From Phylloscopus collybita (taxonomy: Eukaryota; Chordata; Aves; Passeriformes; Phylloscopidae): a DNA stretch of 64,000 nt. A program made the position numbers and the translations under genes. Below the pieces are notes generated by a model. That model ran no database searches, was not told the origin of the DNA, and was given only the letters and a program-made list of their open reading frames with translations. Below, one piece after another: positions 10,660 through 19,122 of the stretch; within the stretch, counting starts at the first letter, position 1, and the number at the start of each line of letters is the position of its first letter. Where the stretch lies: positions 17,999,501-18,063,500 of the forward strand of contig JAJNNQ010000019.1 of assembly GCA_027886175.1 (NCBI GenBank), in the 5' to 3' direction.

Positions 10660-10698
10660 GGGATCCTGCCGGGATCCTGCCGGGATCCTGCCGGGAGC
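10660..10698. repeat. 11-bp repeat, three copies
   Basis: GGGATCCTGCC is repeated three times in tandem, then a partial copy. Confidence 0.85.
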
Positions 10699-10887
10699 GC
10701 ACTGACCCGAGCAGCCCCGCGTTTCCTTCCAGCCCCGGAGCGGTGACAGCGCCACAGCCGCGGGTGCCACCCTGAGGGGGGGGACCCCAGGGGACAGCTG
10801 GACACGGGGAGGGACAGCGGACACCCCACGAGCAGCGGGAGCTGGCCCTGGGGCTGCCCTCTGGGACCGGAGAGCTCCTGGGGATAC

Positions 10888-10919
10888 TGAGTGAGTGAGT
10901 GAGTGAGTGAGTGAGTGAG
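10888..10919. repeat. (GAGT)n microsatellite
   Basis: Eight perfect copies of GAGT. Confidence 0.97.
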
Positions 10920-11100
10920 GATTTTGCATCCACTGCTTCCCCCTTTATTTGGGACTGGTTTTCCCTGTCGGAAGTGCTGCTGCATCCGACCCCGCCCGGG
11001 ATAATTCCTCCCTCCGGCAGGGCCCTGGGGACGCGGAGGGAATTCCAGCAGAGGCTCCAGAGCTGCCTGCAGGTTCTGAGAGGCCGAGCTGCAGGAAAAG

Positions 11101-11792
11101 GCGGGGGCGGGACGCAAATATGTAAAGCTTCATTTTAGCTAAATCTTAAATAATCCCCAAATCCTGGATAGTCCTGCTTTCACCCCGAACCACACCCCAG
11201 CCCCTTGGTCAGCACGTGGGGCCAGCCCGGAAAAATTGAGGGGGGCACATCCTGGCCGCTGCTCCGCGGGCTGTCCCCATCCCCTGCCCTGGCGGGGCTG
11301 GCAGCGCCACCGCTCTGTCCCAGTGCCACCAGTTGCTCCCAGCTGGCCCCGAGGGAGGCTGGCCCCTGGGCCGGCAGCCCTGCCTGCAGCCTCGCTGCCG
11401 GGTCTCACCGGAGGTGGCACCTCTGGGGCCCAGTCCAAGCCCCTTTGGACGGGAGGGGACGCGGGTCACCCCCACCCCGCCGCCCTGGCCTCCCGCGGCC
11501 GGGGTTCATGCGGGAGGGATGGGTGCGAATGCCTCCGCGCCTCCTTAAAATGACACAGCCCGTCTCCATGGCAACCCCGCTCTGCCTTTCGCCTCAGACC
11601 AAGAGCATCAGCAGCTCCATCATCCCCGCAGGCCAGGGCCCGGCGTGCCCGCAGAGGGGCGGCTGCGATGCTCAGGGCCTGGCAGCCCTCCCTGCTCCCC
11701 GCCCCTGCCCTGCCAGCCCTCCCGGCTCTCCGGCCGCGCTGATGTCCCGCAGGAGGGGACCCACGCGGCTGCGGCAGCCTGGCCTCCAGCTG
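11101..11792. other. unique sequence, small AT-rich patch then GC-rich
   Basis: AT-rich at 11105-11170 (AAATATGTAAAGCTTCATTT), then GC-rich with chance open frames on both strands. No gene recognised. Confidence 0.45.
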
Positions 11793-11851
11793 CCTCCAGC
11801 CTCCTGCAGCCTCCTGCAGCCTCCTGCAGCCTCCTGCAGCCTCCTGCAGCT
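11793..11851. repeat. 10-bp (CTGCAGCCTC)n repeat
   Basis: Five to six tandem copies of CTGCAGCCTC, each with a PstI-type CTGCAG. Confidence 0.92.
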
Positions 11852-12927
11852 CCCAGCCCTTTCCTCTGCGATGGGCACAGCCACGGCACGGGGCTGCGGG
11901 AGCAGCAGGGCTGCGCCTCAGCTGGGACCCCCTGTCCCCACCCCGAACGCTTGCAAATCCGTGGTGAAGCCCCTTGCTCAACATCCACCTCCTCCTGCGG
12001 ACAAGCTGGGCCAGCTGGGAGGCCGGTGGAGCTGGGGGTGGGTGCTGAGGCAGCGATCCTGAGCTGCCCCCCGAGGGCTCAGCCCCCGCCGTGACAGCGA
12101 GGGGCCAGCAGGGAGATGGCCCGGCCCTGTAGCAAATCCCACCGCCCGCTGCCGGGCCCTGGCTGCGATCTGGCACCTCCCTGCCTGTCCTGAGAGCTCT
12201 CCCTGCCGGTGGGCTGGCGAGGCTGGGGCGGCACGGAGCCATCCGGCCCCGGGGATGGGGGCAGGACCCTGGGGACGGGGGCTGCCAGCCCCCCGGGCAA
12301 TGCGAGGGTGATTTTCCGTGGGGATACCCACGGGGAGGAGGGACAGGCCCCCGAGGACACGTGTGGGGGACCACAGGTCCCTGTGCTCAGGGGCACATGC
12401 CAGGACAGGGGGGTGTGGGGTGAGTTCAGGGGTACAGGGAGCTGGAACACGGGGGTGGAGCAATGGAGAGCACCTCTGCGTGTGTCTGTGTGTGTGTGTG
12501 TGTGTGCACTCAGCGACAAGCAGGGTGCTTCATGTCCCCTAATGCCACATTGTCCCCTCAGACAGGTGGCTCCAGGGGCCTCTCCGTGCCCTGCAGAGCC
12601 GCAGCACTGCCAGCTCCTCGGGGAGCTTCCTTCCTCCTCCTCCTCCTCCTCCTGGCTGCTTTGCCGGGTGCCTTTTCCCGACACCCCGCACAGCGTCTCC
12701 CCGCGCTCGCTCCTGTCCCGTTGTTCCAGCGCTGGATCCGCACGGAGCCGCCCCCTCCCCTCGGCATCCCGGTGTGTGTGGTGCTGTGTGGGTGTGTTTG
12801 TTTATTTATAGGGCTGCTGCAGAGCCTGGCTGCTGCGTGGGGCCTGCAGCCCCCCACCCTCCTGGGCTCCCTTCCCAGCCTGGGCGTGGATCGGCCGTGA
12901 TGTCCCTGGGCCCACGGGGGTGCAAGT
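11852..12927. other. unique GC-rich sequence with short microsatellites
   Basis: Includes a CTC trinucleotide run at about 12633-12651 and a (TG)n run at 12479-12506. No gene recognised. Confidence 0.5.
12479..12506. repeat. (TG)n microsatellite
   Basis: About 13 TG dinucleotides with one interruption (TCTG). Confidence 0.93.
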
Positions 12928-13023
12928 CGTGGAATCCTGGAGTCACGGCTGGGGAGGGAGCTCAGGGTTCATCCTGTCCCTGCCATGGGCTGGGGCACAT
13001 GCCGCTGTCCCAGGCTGCTCCAT
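12928..13023 (-). mobile_element. CR1 LINE 3' end, left part (split by LTR)
   Basis: GGAATCCTGGAGTCACGGC then CTGCCATGGGCTGGGGCACA and CCCAGGCTGCTCCAT. This is diverged CR1 3' sequence that stops at the TSD of a gamma LTR and continues at 13651. Confidence 0.75.
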
Positions 13024-13650
13024 TGTGCTGGTTTGAAAGCAAAACCAGTGAGACTCCCAGTCAGAAATACAATTTAATAGAAGAAGAGAGAACAAAAGGT
13101 GAAATAAATGGAATAATACAACCTAACACCCTGTTGGTCAGGGTGTTTGAAGCAGTCCGGAAATCCTCCTGGAGTAGCAGATGTGGTTCCGCTGGAGCAG
13201 AGATGATCCTGAGAGAGAAGGGTCCAGTGATGGTGAGAAGGGTCCAGTGATGATGAGAAGGGTCCCGTCTTCCTCCAGGAATCCAGATGAGATGTTCTTG
13301 TCAAAGCAGTGATTCTGTCTGGTAGCTCTTGTCTCCACTGGGAGTCCAGTGGATAAAAGCTGCCTGTGATGTCTCAAACCCTGGATTCTATCCAGGTGGG
13401 AATGCTTGGCTCCTCCCCCTGGGCAGAGCATCTCACAATGGGATGATCTCATTCCATGAGTCATGCAGTGGGTCCTTGATGGCCCATTAACCAGAGATAA
13501 CTCCCGGAGGAAGTTATCTATGAGTCATGTGGCAAGGCATTTTTAGGCTCGTTAACAGGAGATAAGGGAAACACTGCCCCACCTTGGCTCCAAGGCTCAT
13601 GGGGATAGAATACAGACCTTGGGCACAATTTGACATTGTAACCTAGGATA
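13024..13650 (-). mobile_element. solo LTR, family gamma, nested in CR1
   Basis: A 627-bp insertion flanked by perfect 5-bp TSDs TCCAT (13019-13023 and 13651-13655). The ends are TGTGCTGG and CCTAGGATA, so the terminal CA has become TA. Shared blocks with 50079-50785 include CACCCTGTTGGTCAGGG and CATCTCACAATGGGATGATC. On the minus strand a GC-box-like GCCCAGGGGGAGGAGCC precedes the promoter region and an ATTAAA signal lies near the end, so I orient it minus. The 5-bp TSD suits a class III (ERVL-like) element. No internal region. Confidence 0.88.
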
Positions 13651-13690
13651 TCCATGCCCTGCCCAGCCTGGCCTTGAGCACTTCCAGGGA
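13651..13690 (-). mobile_element. CR1 LINE fragment, right part
   Basis: CCCAGCCTGGCCTTGAGCAC continues the CR1 text interrupted at 13023. Confidence 0.75.
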
Positions 13691-14281
13691 CTGACTTGCA
13701 GAGGGAGTCTCGTTCCGGGGATGGGATGGCCCCGGTGCTTTCTCCCAGCAGCACCATCCTTACCCCTCACCCCGTCCTTGTGCACCGTGTTCTCAGCTGG
13801 GTCAGCCCTGCTGCAGCCTCCAAGTGTCCTGGGGTGTTCTCCTACAGCCTCACCGAGGTTTTTGGAGCACACCTGATGTTCCCAACTTGTGCTGGCCCCT
13901 CTGTCCCTCCCTGCCCCTTCTCTGGGCACAAGGAGCCTGTCGGTGCCCGGGGGCTCAGGGATGTGCTCCTGCCAAGCACTTTGTGCTCAGCCAAGGCTCC
14001 GATGGATCACAGGGAGACTTGGAAGAGCCACACAGGGCTCCGGAGGAGAGCCTGTGCTTTTGGGCCCCGTGGTGCAGCTGGGTGGGGCACAGAGGTGGCA
14101 ATGCCCCTGTCCTGGGGTGCCCAACGGGCACTGGCAGCTCTCAGAGGATAACTGGAGGCTCAGCAGATCCAGCTGGCACCCAGGACCCTCCTGCAATGGG
14201 GGACAGGGCCGGGCAGGACCTGGCTTTGCATGGAGCACCAGCTCCCAAAAGGACTTGGAAAGGGGCAAGAGGATGGGGTTG
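13691..14281. other. unique sequence, no gene seen
   Basis: Mixed GC content and chance open frames only. Confidence 0.5.
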
Positions 14282-14582
14282 TGTCACTGTGGGACACAAA
14301 GGAGGAGACGCAGACTCATCAGAAGGCTTTTGGACTCCCAAGAAGGGAGCCCGAGGTTTATTCTCCAAACCTGTTTTTTAGCTTTTCACAACGCACCCAC
14401 CTTAGAGGTGGGACCCCTGGAACCATTGGTCACTCGCAGAGACCAACACACAAAGTCCCTCCCATGGGAAAGCGTGTGGAAAAACATCTTAGCTTACAAA
14501 ATAGCATGACTTGTTTAGCAGTTCTGTCCTGGGAACAGGATTCCCAGAAACAAAAACCTGGCAGGCACAAACCGTGGCAACA
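14282..14582 (-). mobile_element. solo LTR, family alpha, copy 1
   Basis: 301 bp bounded by perfect 6-bp TSDs GGGTTG (14276-14281 and 14583-14588), diagnostic of a class II (ERVK-like) insertion. On the minus strand it starts with TG and carries AATAAA. It shares long blocks with copies at 17040, 17462, 42378 and 57279 (for example CCTTAGAGGTGGGACCCCTG and GTCCCTCCCATGGGAAAGCG). No viral coding region. Confidence 0.92.
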
Positions 14583-16118
14583 GGGTTGGGAATGGGGCTG
14601 TGTTTGGGGTGGTGCCCAGTGCCCTGCAGAGCACAGGGGGCACGGTGGGGCTGGCAAACTCCGCCCTGATGCCAGAGCTCCCTGGCACAGGGGGCTGAGC
14701 TGGTCAGAGCAGCCCCTCATGCCCCGACAGCAGCAGCCACCAGATCTCTGAGGGCACTGTGCCAGGGCCAGCACGTGGGACGGGGTCTGGGCGCCACGGC
14801 CCAGCCCCGCGCTGGCTGGCCTCTCATTTGTTCTCATTAAGGGCTGGCAGGGTGTCTAATTAGGCGGCGTGAGTGCCAGCGCCCTGCTGACAGACACCTG
14901 TGCAGACAGCCCTCCCCCTCGGCCTGCCGGTAATTACCCTGCCGGATGCCGCCCGGCAGGACCTGCTCAGCCCGGCCGGGACGTGGCACCGAGCCAGGCC
15001 CCGCTGGCACTGCCTCCCCCTGGCACTCAAACCCCGCCACATCCTCGGGGATGTCGCTCTCTGTCCCCTTCTGGTGGGTGCCACCCGCACCCAGCCGCGT
15101 GTTGGCACCTCTGGGTGTCCGAGGCAGGGGGCAGGGTCACCCCAGCCACATTTTGTGTCCCCTCGTTGCCCCCCTGGGTGCCTCGGAGCTGTGGGTGGAG
15201 TGGGTCCTGCCCCGTGGGCTCCCACCCGTGGGCTCCCACCCGAGCAGCTGGTGGGCAGGGGCACGGCGAGGACAGGCTGCCCCTGCAGCCTGGTGGACTG
15301 TGCAGGGATAACGAGCCGGTGGCTGCTTTAATTAGATTAATTGGCTTCCATTCGGCTCCGGAGGAGCTGTCAGGCTGCAAGTGTGTTCCTGCTGTACCTG
15401 GCTAATTACGGCACCGCGGCCGCCGCTCGGCAGCGCTCACAGCCGCCGAGAGCTGGCACCGGGCAAAGCTGTGCCAGGGAGGAGCTGCGGGGCAAGGAGG
15501 GGGCTCGGGGAGCTCTGGCTGCCAAAATACAGAGGAGAAGAGAATGGGGGAGATCGGGGAGTCCTGAGCGTGCTGCAGGCCGTGCAGAGCTGCAGGAGAG
15601 CAGGAGCTGTGAGGAGCTGGAGCGCAGGGTTTGGGGTTTGGGGAGCCCCGGAGGATTGGGATCAGAGCTGGGTGTCCCAGGTGGGAGGGTACCCAGGCTC
15701 TGGGGCTGGCAGGGAGGGGTGGACACCAGGATCAGTCTTTGTCCCTGCTGGCCATGCCCTGAGGAAGAGGATGGCAGCAAGCAGGGGCTGGGCACCCTCC
15801 GGGCAGGGTGTCTCACAGGACACATCCAGCTCCCGCCTGGCACCGGAGCCACTCTGAGGCACTGGCTATTTATAAAACCACCCAAGAGAGGAGCAAGGAG
15901 GTGACAGCCTAAAAATAAGCGGCTGGGCTGGGGTGACGCTTCCCCCTGGAGCCGCGCGGGGGAGGAGGCAGCGCCGGGGGATATCTTTATCCCTCGTGTC
16001 CCCAGGCTGTTATTACCGTGCCCGCTGCAGCCGGAGCTGCAGCCTTTGCCCCGTGCTCCAGGGCATGGTGTCTGCCCGGAGGAACAGCCCACCCTTCTCG
16101 GGGTGCTGGGCAGCAGGG
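14583..16118. other. unique sequence with AT-rich patches, no gene seen
   Basis: GC-rich, with AT-rich patches at 14825-14945 and 15860-15930, and one at 15310-15420 listed separately. A CATTAAGGGCTG to GTCTAATTAGG patch near 14836-14863 could also be regulatory. No convincing exon. Confidence 0.45.
15310..15420. promoter_or_regulatory. candidate element with P3 homeodomain site
   Basis: Contains TAATTAGATTAATT at 15329-15342, the same 14-mer as at 2674-2687, including a TAAT-TAG-ATTA P3 pattern. A CTAATTACGG word lies at about 15401. Unique sequence. The shared word is directly visible; paired-class homeodomain binding is inferred. Confidence 0.4.
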
Positions 16119-16244
16119 CAGAACCACAGAATCACAGAACCACAGAATCACAGAATCACAGAATCACAGAACCACAGAATCACAGAATCACAGAATCACA
16201 GAATCACAGAACCACAGAATCACAGAACCACAGAATCACAGAAT
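16119..16244. repeat. expanded CR1 tail octamer array
   Basis: About 15 copies of the octamer CACAGAAT/CACAGAAC immediately before the 3' end of a minus-strand CR1. CR1 elements normally end in only a few such octamers, so this tail has expanded as a microsatellite. Confidence 0.95.
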
Positions 16245-16615
16245 TTCTAGGTTGGAAGAGACCTTCAAGATCATCCAGTCCAACCCAGCTCTAACACCTC
16301 AACTAGACCAGGGCACCAAGTGCCACATCCAGTCTTTTCTTAAACACATCCAGGGATGGTGACTCCACCACCTCCCCGGGCAGGCCATTCCAATACTTTA
16401 TCACTCTTTCTGTGAAAAACTTTTTCCTGATATCCAACCTGTATTTTCCTTGGCACAGCCTGAGACCGTGTCCTCTTCTTCTGTCAGTGCTGCCTGGAGA
16501 AAGAGACCAACCCCCCAGCTGACTGCAACCACCCTTCAGGAAGTTGTAGGGAGTGATAAGGTCACCTCTGAGTCTCCTTTTCTCCAGGGTAGCTCCAGAG
16601 GGAAAGCCCAGGCCA
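16245..16615 (-). mobile_element. CR1 LINE 3' fragment, younger-looking subfamily
   Basis: Begins TTTCTAGGTTGGAAGAGACC, then ATCCAGTCCAACCCAGCTCT and CTGATATCCAACCTGTATTT. It is better preserved than other CR1 copies here. It is 5'-truncated near 16615. Confidence 0.92.
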
Positions 16616-16754
16616 CCCCTGCACATTCCCAGCCCCACGTCCCCCTCGAGGGGTCAGGACAGTGGCACCCCCAGGGCTGGCCCAGCTCTGGTGTGGCAGC
16701 GGCTCCCCAGGGTGGCTCCCAAGGGACAGGGATGTGTCGGGGAGCTGCCCAGGG

Positions 16755-16868
16755 CAGGGAAATGCAGGTGGGGAAATGCAGGTGGGGAAATGCAGGCAGG
16801 GAAATGCAGGTGGGGAAATGCAGGCAGGGAAATGCAGGAGGGGAAATGCAGGCAGGGAAATGCAGGTC
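16755..16868. repeat. 14-bp minisatellite, GGAAATGCAGGYRG
   Basis: Eight tandem copies of a 14-bp unit GGGAAATGCAGGCA/GGGAAATGCAGGTG. The same unit makes the larger array at 18653-19122. Confidence 0.95.
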
Positions 16869-17039
16869 CCAGGGTGTCTCCCAAGGGACAGGGATGTGTC
16901 GGGGAGCTGCCCAGAGGTGTGTGCAGGACCCCGTTGATCCTTGGCACAGGGCTGGGCTGGGATCTCTGTGCTCTGGGGCACCCACCTGCTGCTTGTAAGG
17001 GGTGGGCACCCCTGCCTGTGCCACCTGTGTTGGCACCCC

Positions 17040-17342
17040 TGTCGCTGTGGGACACAAAGAAGGAGAAGCAGACTCACCAGAAGGCTGCGGACTCCTCACC
17101 GGAGGAGCCATCAGGTTTATTTTCCAAACCTATTTTATACCTTTTACAAATGTGCCCACCTTAGAGGTGGGACCCCTGGAACCATTGCTCACCTGCAGAG
17201 ACCCTCACACGAAGTCCCTCCCATGGGAAAGCGTGTGGAAAACACATCTTAAGTTTACAAATAGCATGGCCTTGCTCGGAATTCTGTCTTGGGAGCAGGA
17301 CTCCCAAAAACCCAAACATGACAGGCACGAATCGTGGCTACA
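17040..17342 (-). mobile_element. solo LTR, family alpha, copy 2
   Basis: About 303 bp, homologous to copy 1. CACCCC occurs at 17034-17039 and 17344-17349, a likely 6-bp TSD with a one-base end ambiguity. On the minus strand it has TATAAAATAG and AATAAA. Confidence 0.88.
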
Positions 17343-17461
17343 TCACCCCTGCAGGATCCGTGGGGGCTTCTGAGGGTGGGTTCATCACACAGCTCAGTGA
17401 GGAGCCCCCCCAGCCCCACTGCAGCTCCCCAGGATACCCTGAGCACCCGCAGGGACCCTGC

Positions 17462-17760
17462 TGTCACTGTTGGACACGAAAGAAAGATGCAAGTCTTGTT
17501 CAGAAGGCTGTGACTCCTAGGAGGAGTCTCGGTTTATTCTCCAAACCTATTTTATACCTTCCTACAAAGCACCCATCTCAGAGGTGGGACCCCTGGACCC
17601 ACTGGCCACTTGAAGAGACCACCAAGCAAAGTCCCTCCCTGGGGAAAGCGTGTAGAAAAATATCTTAGTTTACAATAACATGGCCTTGTTGACCAGTTCT
17701 GTCCCTGGGAAAGAATTCCCTGAAAATCAAAACGTGGCAGGCACGAAAACCGTGGCTACA
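17462..17760 (-). mobile_element. solo LTR, family alpha, copy 3
   Basis: 299 bp ending CGTGGCTACA. The flanks CCCTGC (17456-17461) and TCCTGC (17761-17766) match at 5 of 6, a degraded TSD. TATAAAATAG (17556 to 17547) and AATAAA (17538 to 17533) are read on the minus strand, only 18 bp apart. It lies 119 bp from copy 2 in the same orientation, but each copy has its own TSD, so they are separate insertions rather than a provirus. Confidence 0.9.
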
Positions 17761-18652
17761 TCCTGCAGCCCCCGAACCCCACCTGACCCTGGTCAGGTAC
17801 CAACCCGCCAGTCTCCTGAGCACACAGCACCTCCCTGCTGGCCAGTGCAGCGCTCGGGGACACTGCTCGGCCTCTGTCACCTCCCGGCCGTGCCCCCACA
17901 CGTGTGCCCGGCCGGGGTGAGGGCGCTGCCGGGCTACAGACGAGGGCAGCAGGCGGGAAGAGGAGCGGGGAGGAGGCGAAGGCAGCCGGCTGCGTCCTCA
18001 GGTGTGCGCAGGGCACGTTCAGCGGGGAGCTCGTTAGCCGAGGCATCAGCAGCCCTCGCAAAGAGCTGACGCGGCTGCAGCGCACACATCCCCGGGGCTC
18101 CCAGGGGATGATGCTGCTGCGCTTCCATTCGTGCCGCACACGAGGCCCCCGGAACAGACGCAGCTCGGATGGAGTTGTTGTTTTTTGGTTTTTTTTTTCT
18201 CGCTGGTGAATGTTAATCCTGGCTCAGTTAATGCCTCTGCATGCCTCCCCTCCCGCTCCCCTCCAGGGTGGCTCCCACCCGGAGCATCCCAGCGTTTCCG
18301 TGGGGACGGGGTGGGGCGTCAGGGGGGTCTGGTACCGCCGGCTGGGCTCCCGGGGTGGATGTGGAAGAGAGCGGGACGGTGGGAGCGCAGAGAGGGATTC
18401 CCCAGCTGGCGAGGAGGAGGAGGAGGATGTAATTGTACGGTACAGATTGAGCCTGTCAGGCGTCCCTCCGACAGCGCATCCCGGGGCACCTTCACCGTAA
18501 ATAATAAAGAACAGCCCGGGGAGGAGGGGATTAACAAGGACAGGCCAGGCACTTACTCCCTAATTGATGGGTTCGTGTTCCTGCGGAGGCTGCAGCCGCA
18601 GACACCCTGATACCACCGCGGGGAGCAGGAGCCTCCTCCCCGCGGCTGCCGG
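17761..18652. other. unique sequence with AT-rich patches
   Basis: A T-rich patch with GAATGTTAATCCTGG at about 18175-18240, and another AT patch at 18430-18575 (GATGTAATTGTACGG, CCGTAAATAATAAAG), could be regulatory. No gene or transposon recognised. Confidence 0.45.
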
Positions 18653-19122
18653 GGAGATGCAGGCAGGGAAATGCAGGAGGGGAAATGCAGGAAGGGAAAT
18701 GCAGGCAGGGAATTGCAGGAAAGGAAACGTGGGATGGGAAATGCAGGAGGGGAAATGCAGGCAGGGAATTGCAGGAAAGGAAATGTGGGGTGGGAAATGC
18801 AGGCAGGGAAATGCAGGAAGGGAAATGCAGGCTGGGGAATGCAGGAAGGGAGATGCAGGCAGGGAAACGAGGGCAATGGAAATGCAGGAGGGAATTGCAG
18901 GCAGGGAAATGCAGGAAAGGAAATGCAGGCAGGGAAAGGCAGGTGGGGAAATGCAGGAAGGGGAAATGCAGGCAGGGGAATGCAGGCTGGGGAATGCAGG
19001 AAGGGAATTGCAGGAAGGGGAAATGCAGGGAGGGGAAATGCGGGCTGGGGAATGCAGGAAGGGAAATGCAGGAAGGGAAATGCAGGAAGGGGAAAGGCAG
19101 GAAGGGGAATGCAGGCAGGGAA
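18653..19122. repeat. 14-bp minisatellite, GGGAAATGCAGGMA
   Basis: About 33 diverged copies of the GGAAATGCAGGCAG/GGAAATGCAGGAAG unit over 470 bp. Several units carry an extra G, so units of 14 and 15 bp mix. Frames on both strands stay open; not coding. Confidence 0.95.

Larger units (their letters stand above)
10166..11100. other. unique CpG-rich sequence with two short repeats
   Basis: GC- and CpG-rich sequence between an AT-rich element and a smaller AT patch at 11105-11170. Open frames are of chance type. Short tandem repeats inside it are listed separately. Confidence 0.5.

Noticed and set aside
17040..17760. Provirus remnant with two LTRs (same strand, 119 bp apart)
   Set aside because: Each LTR has its own, different 6-bp flanking duplication, so they are independent solo insertions.
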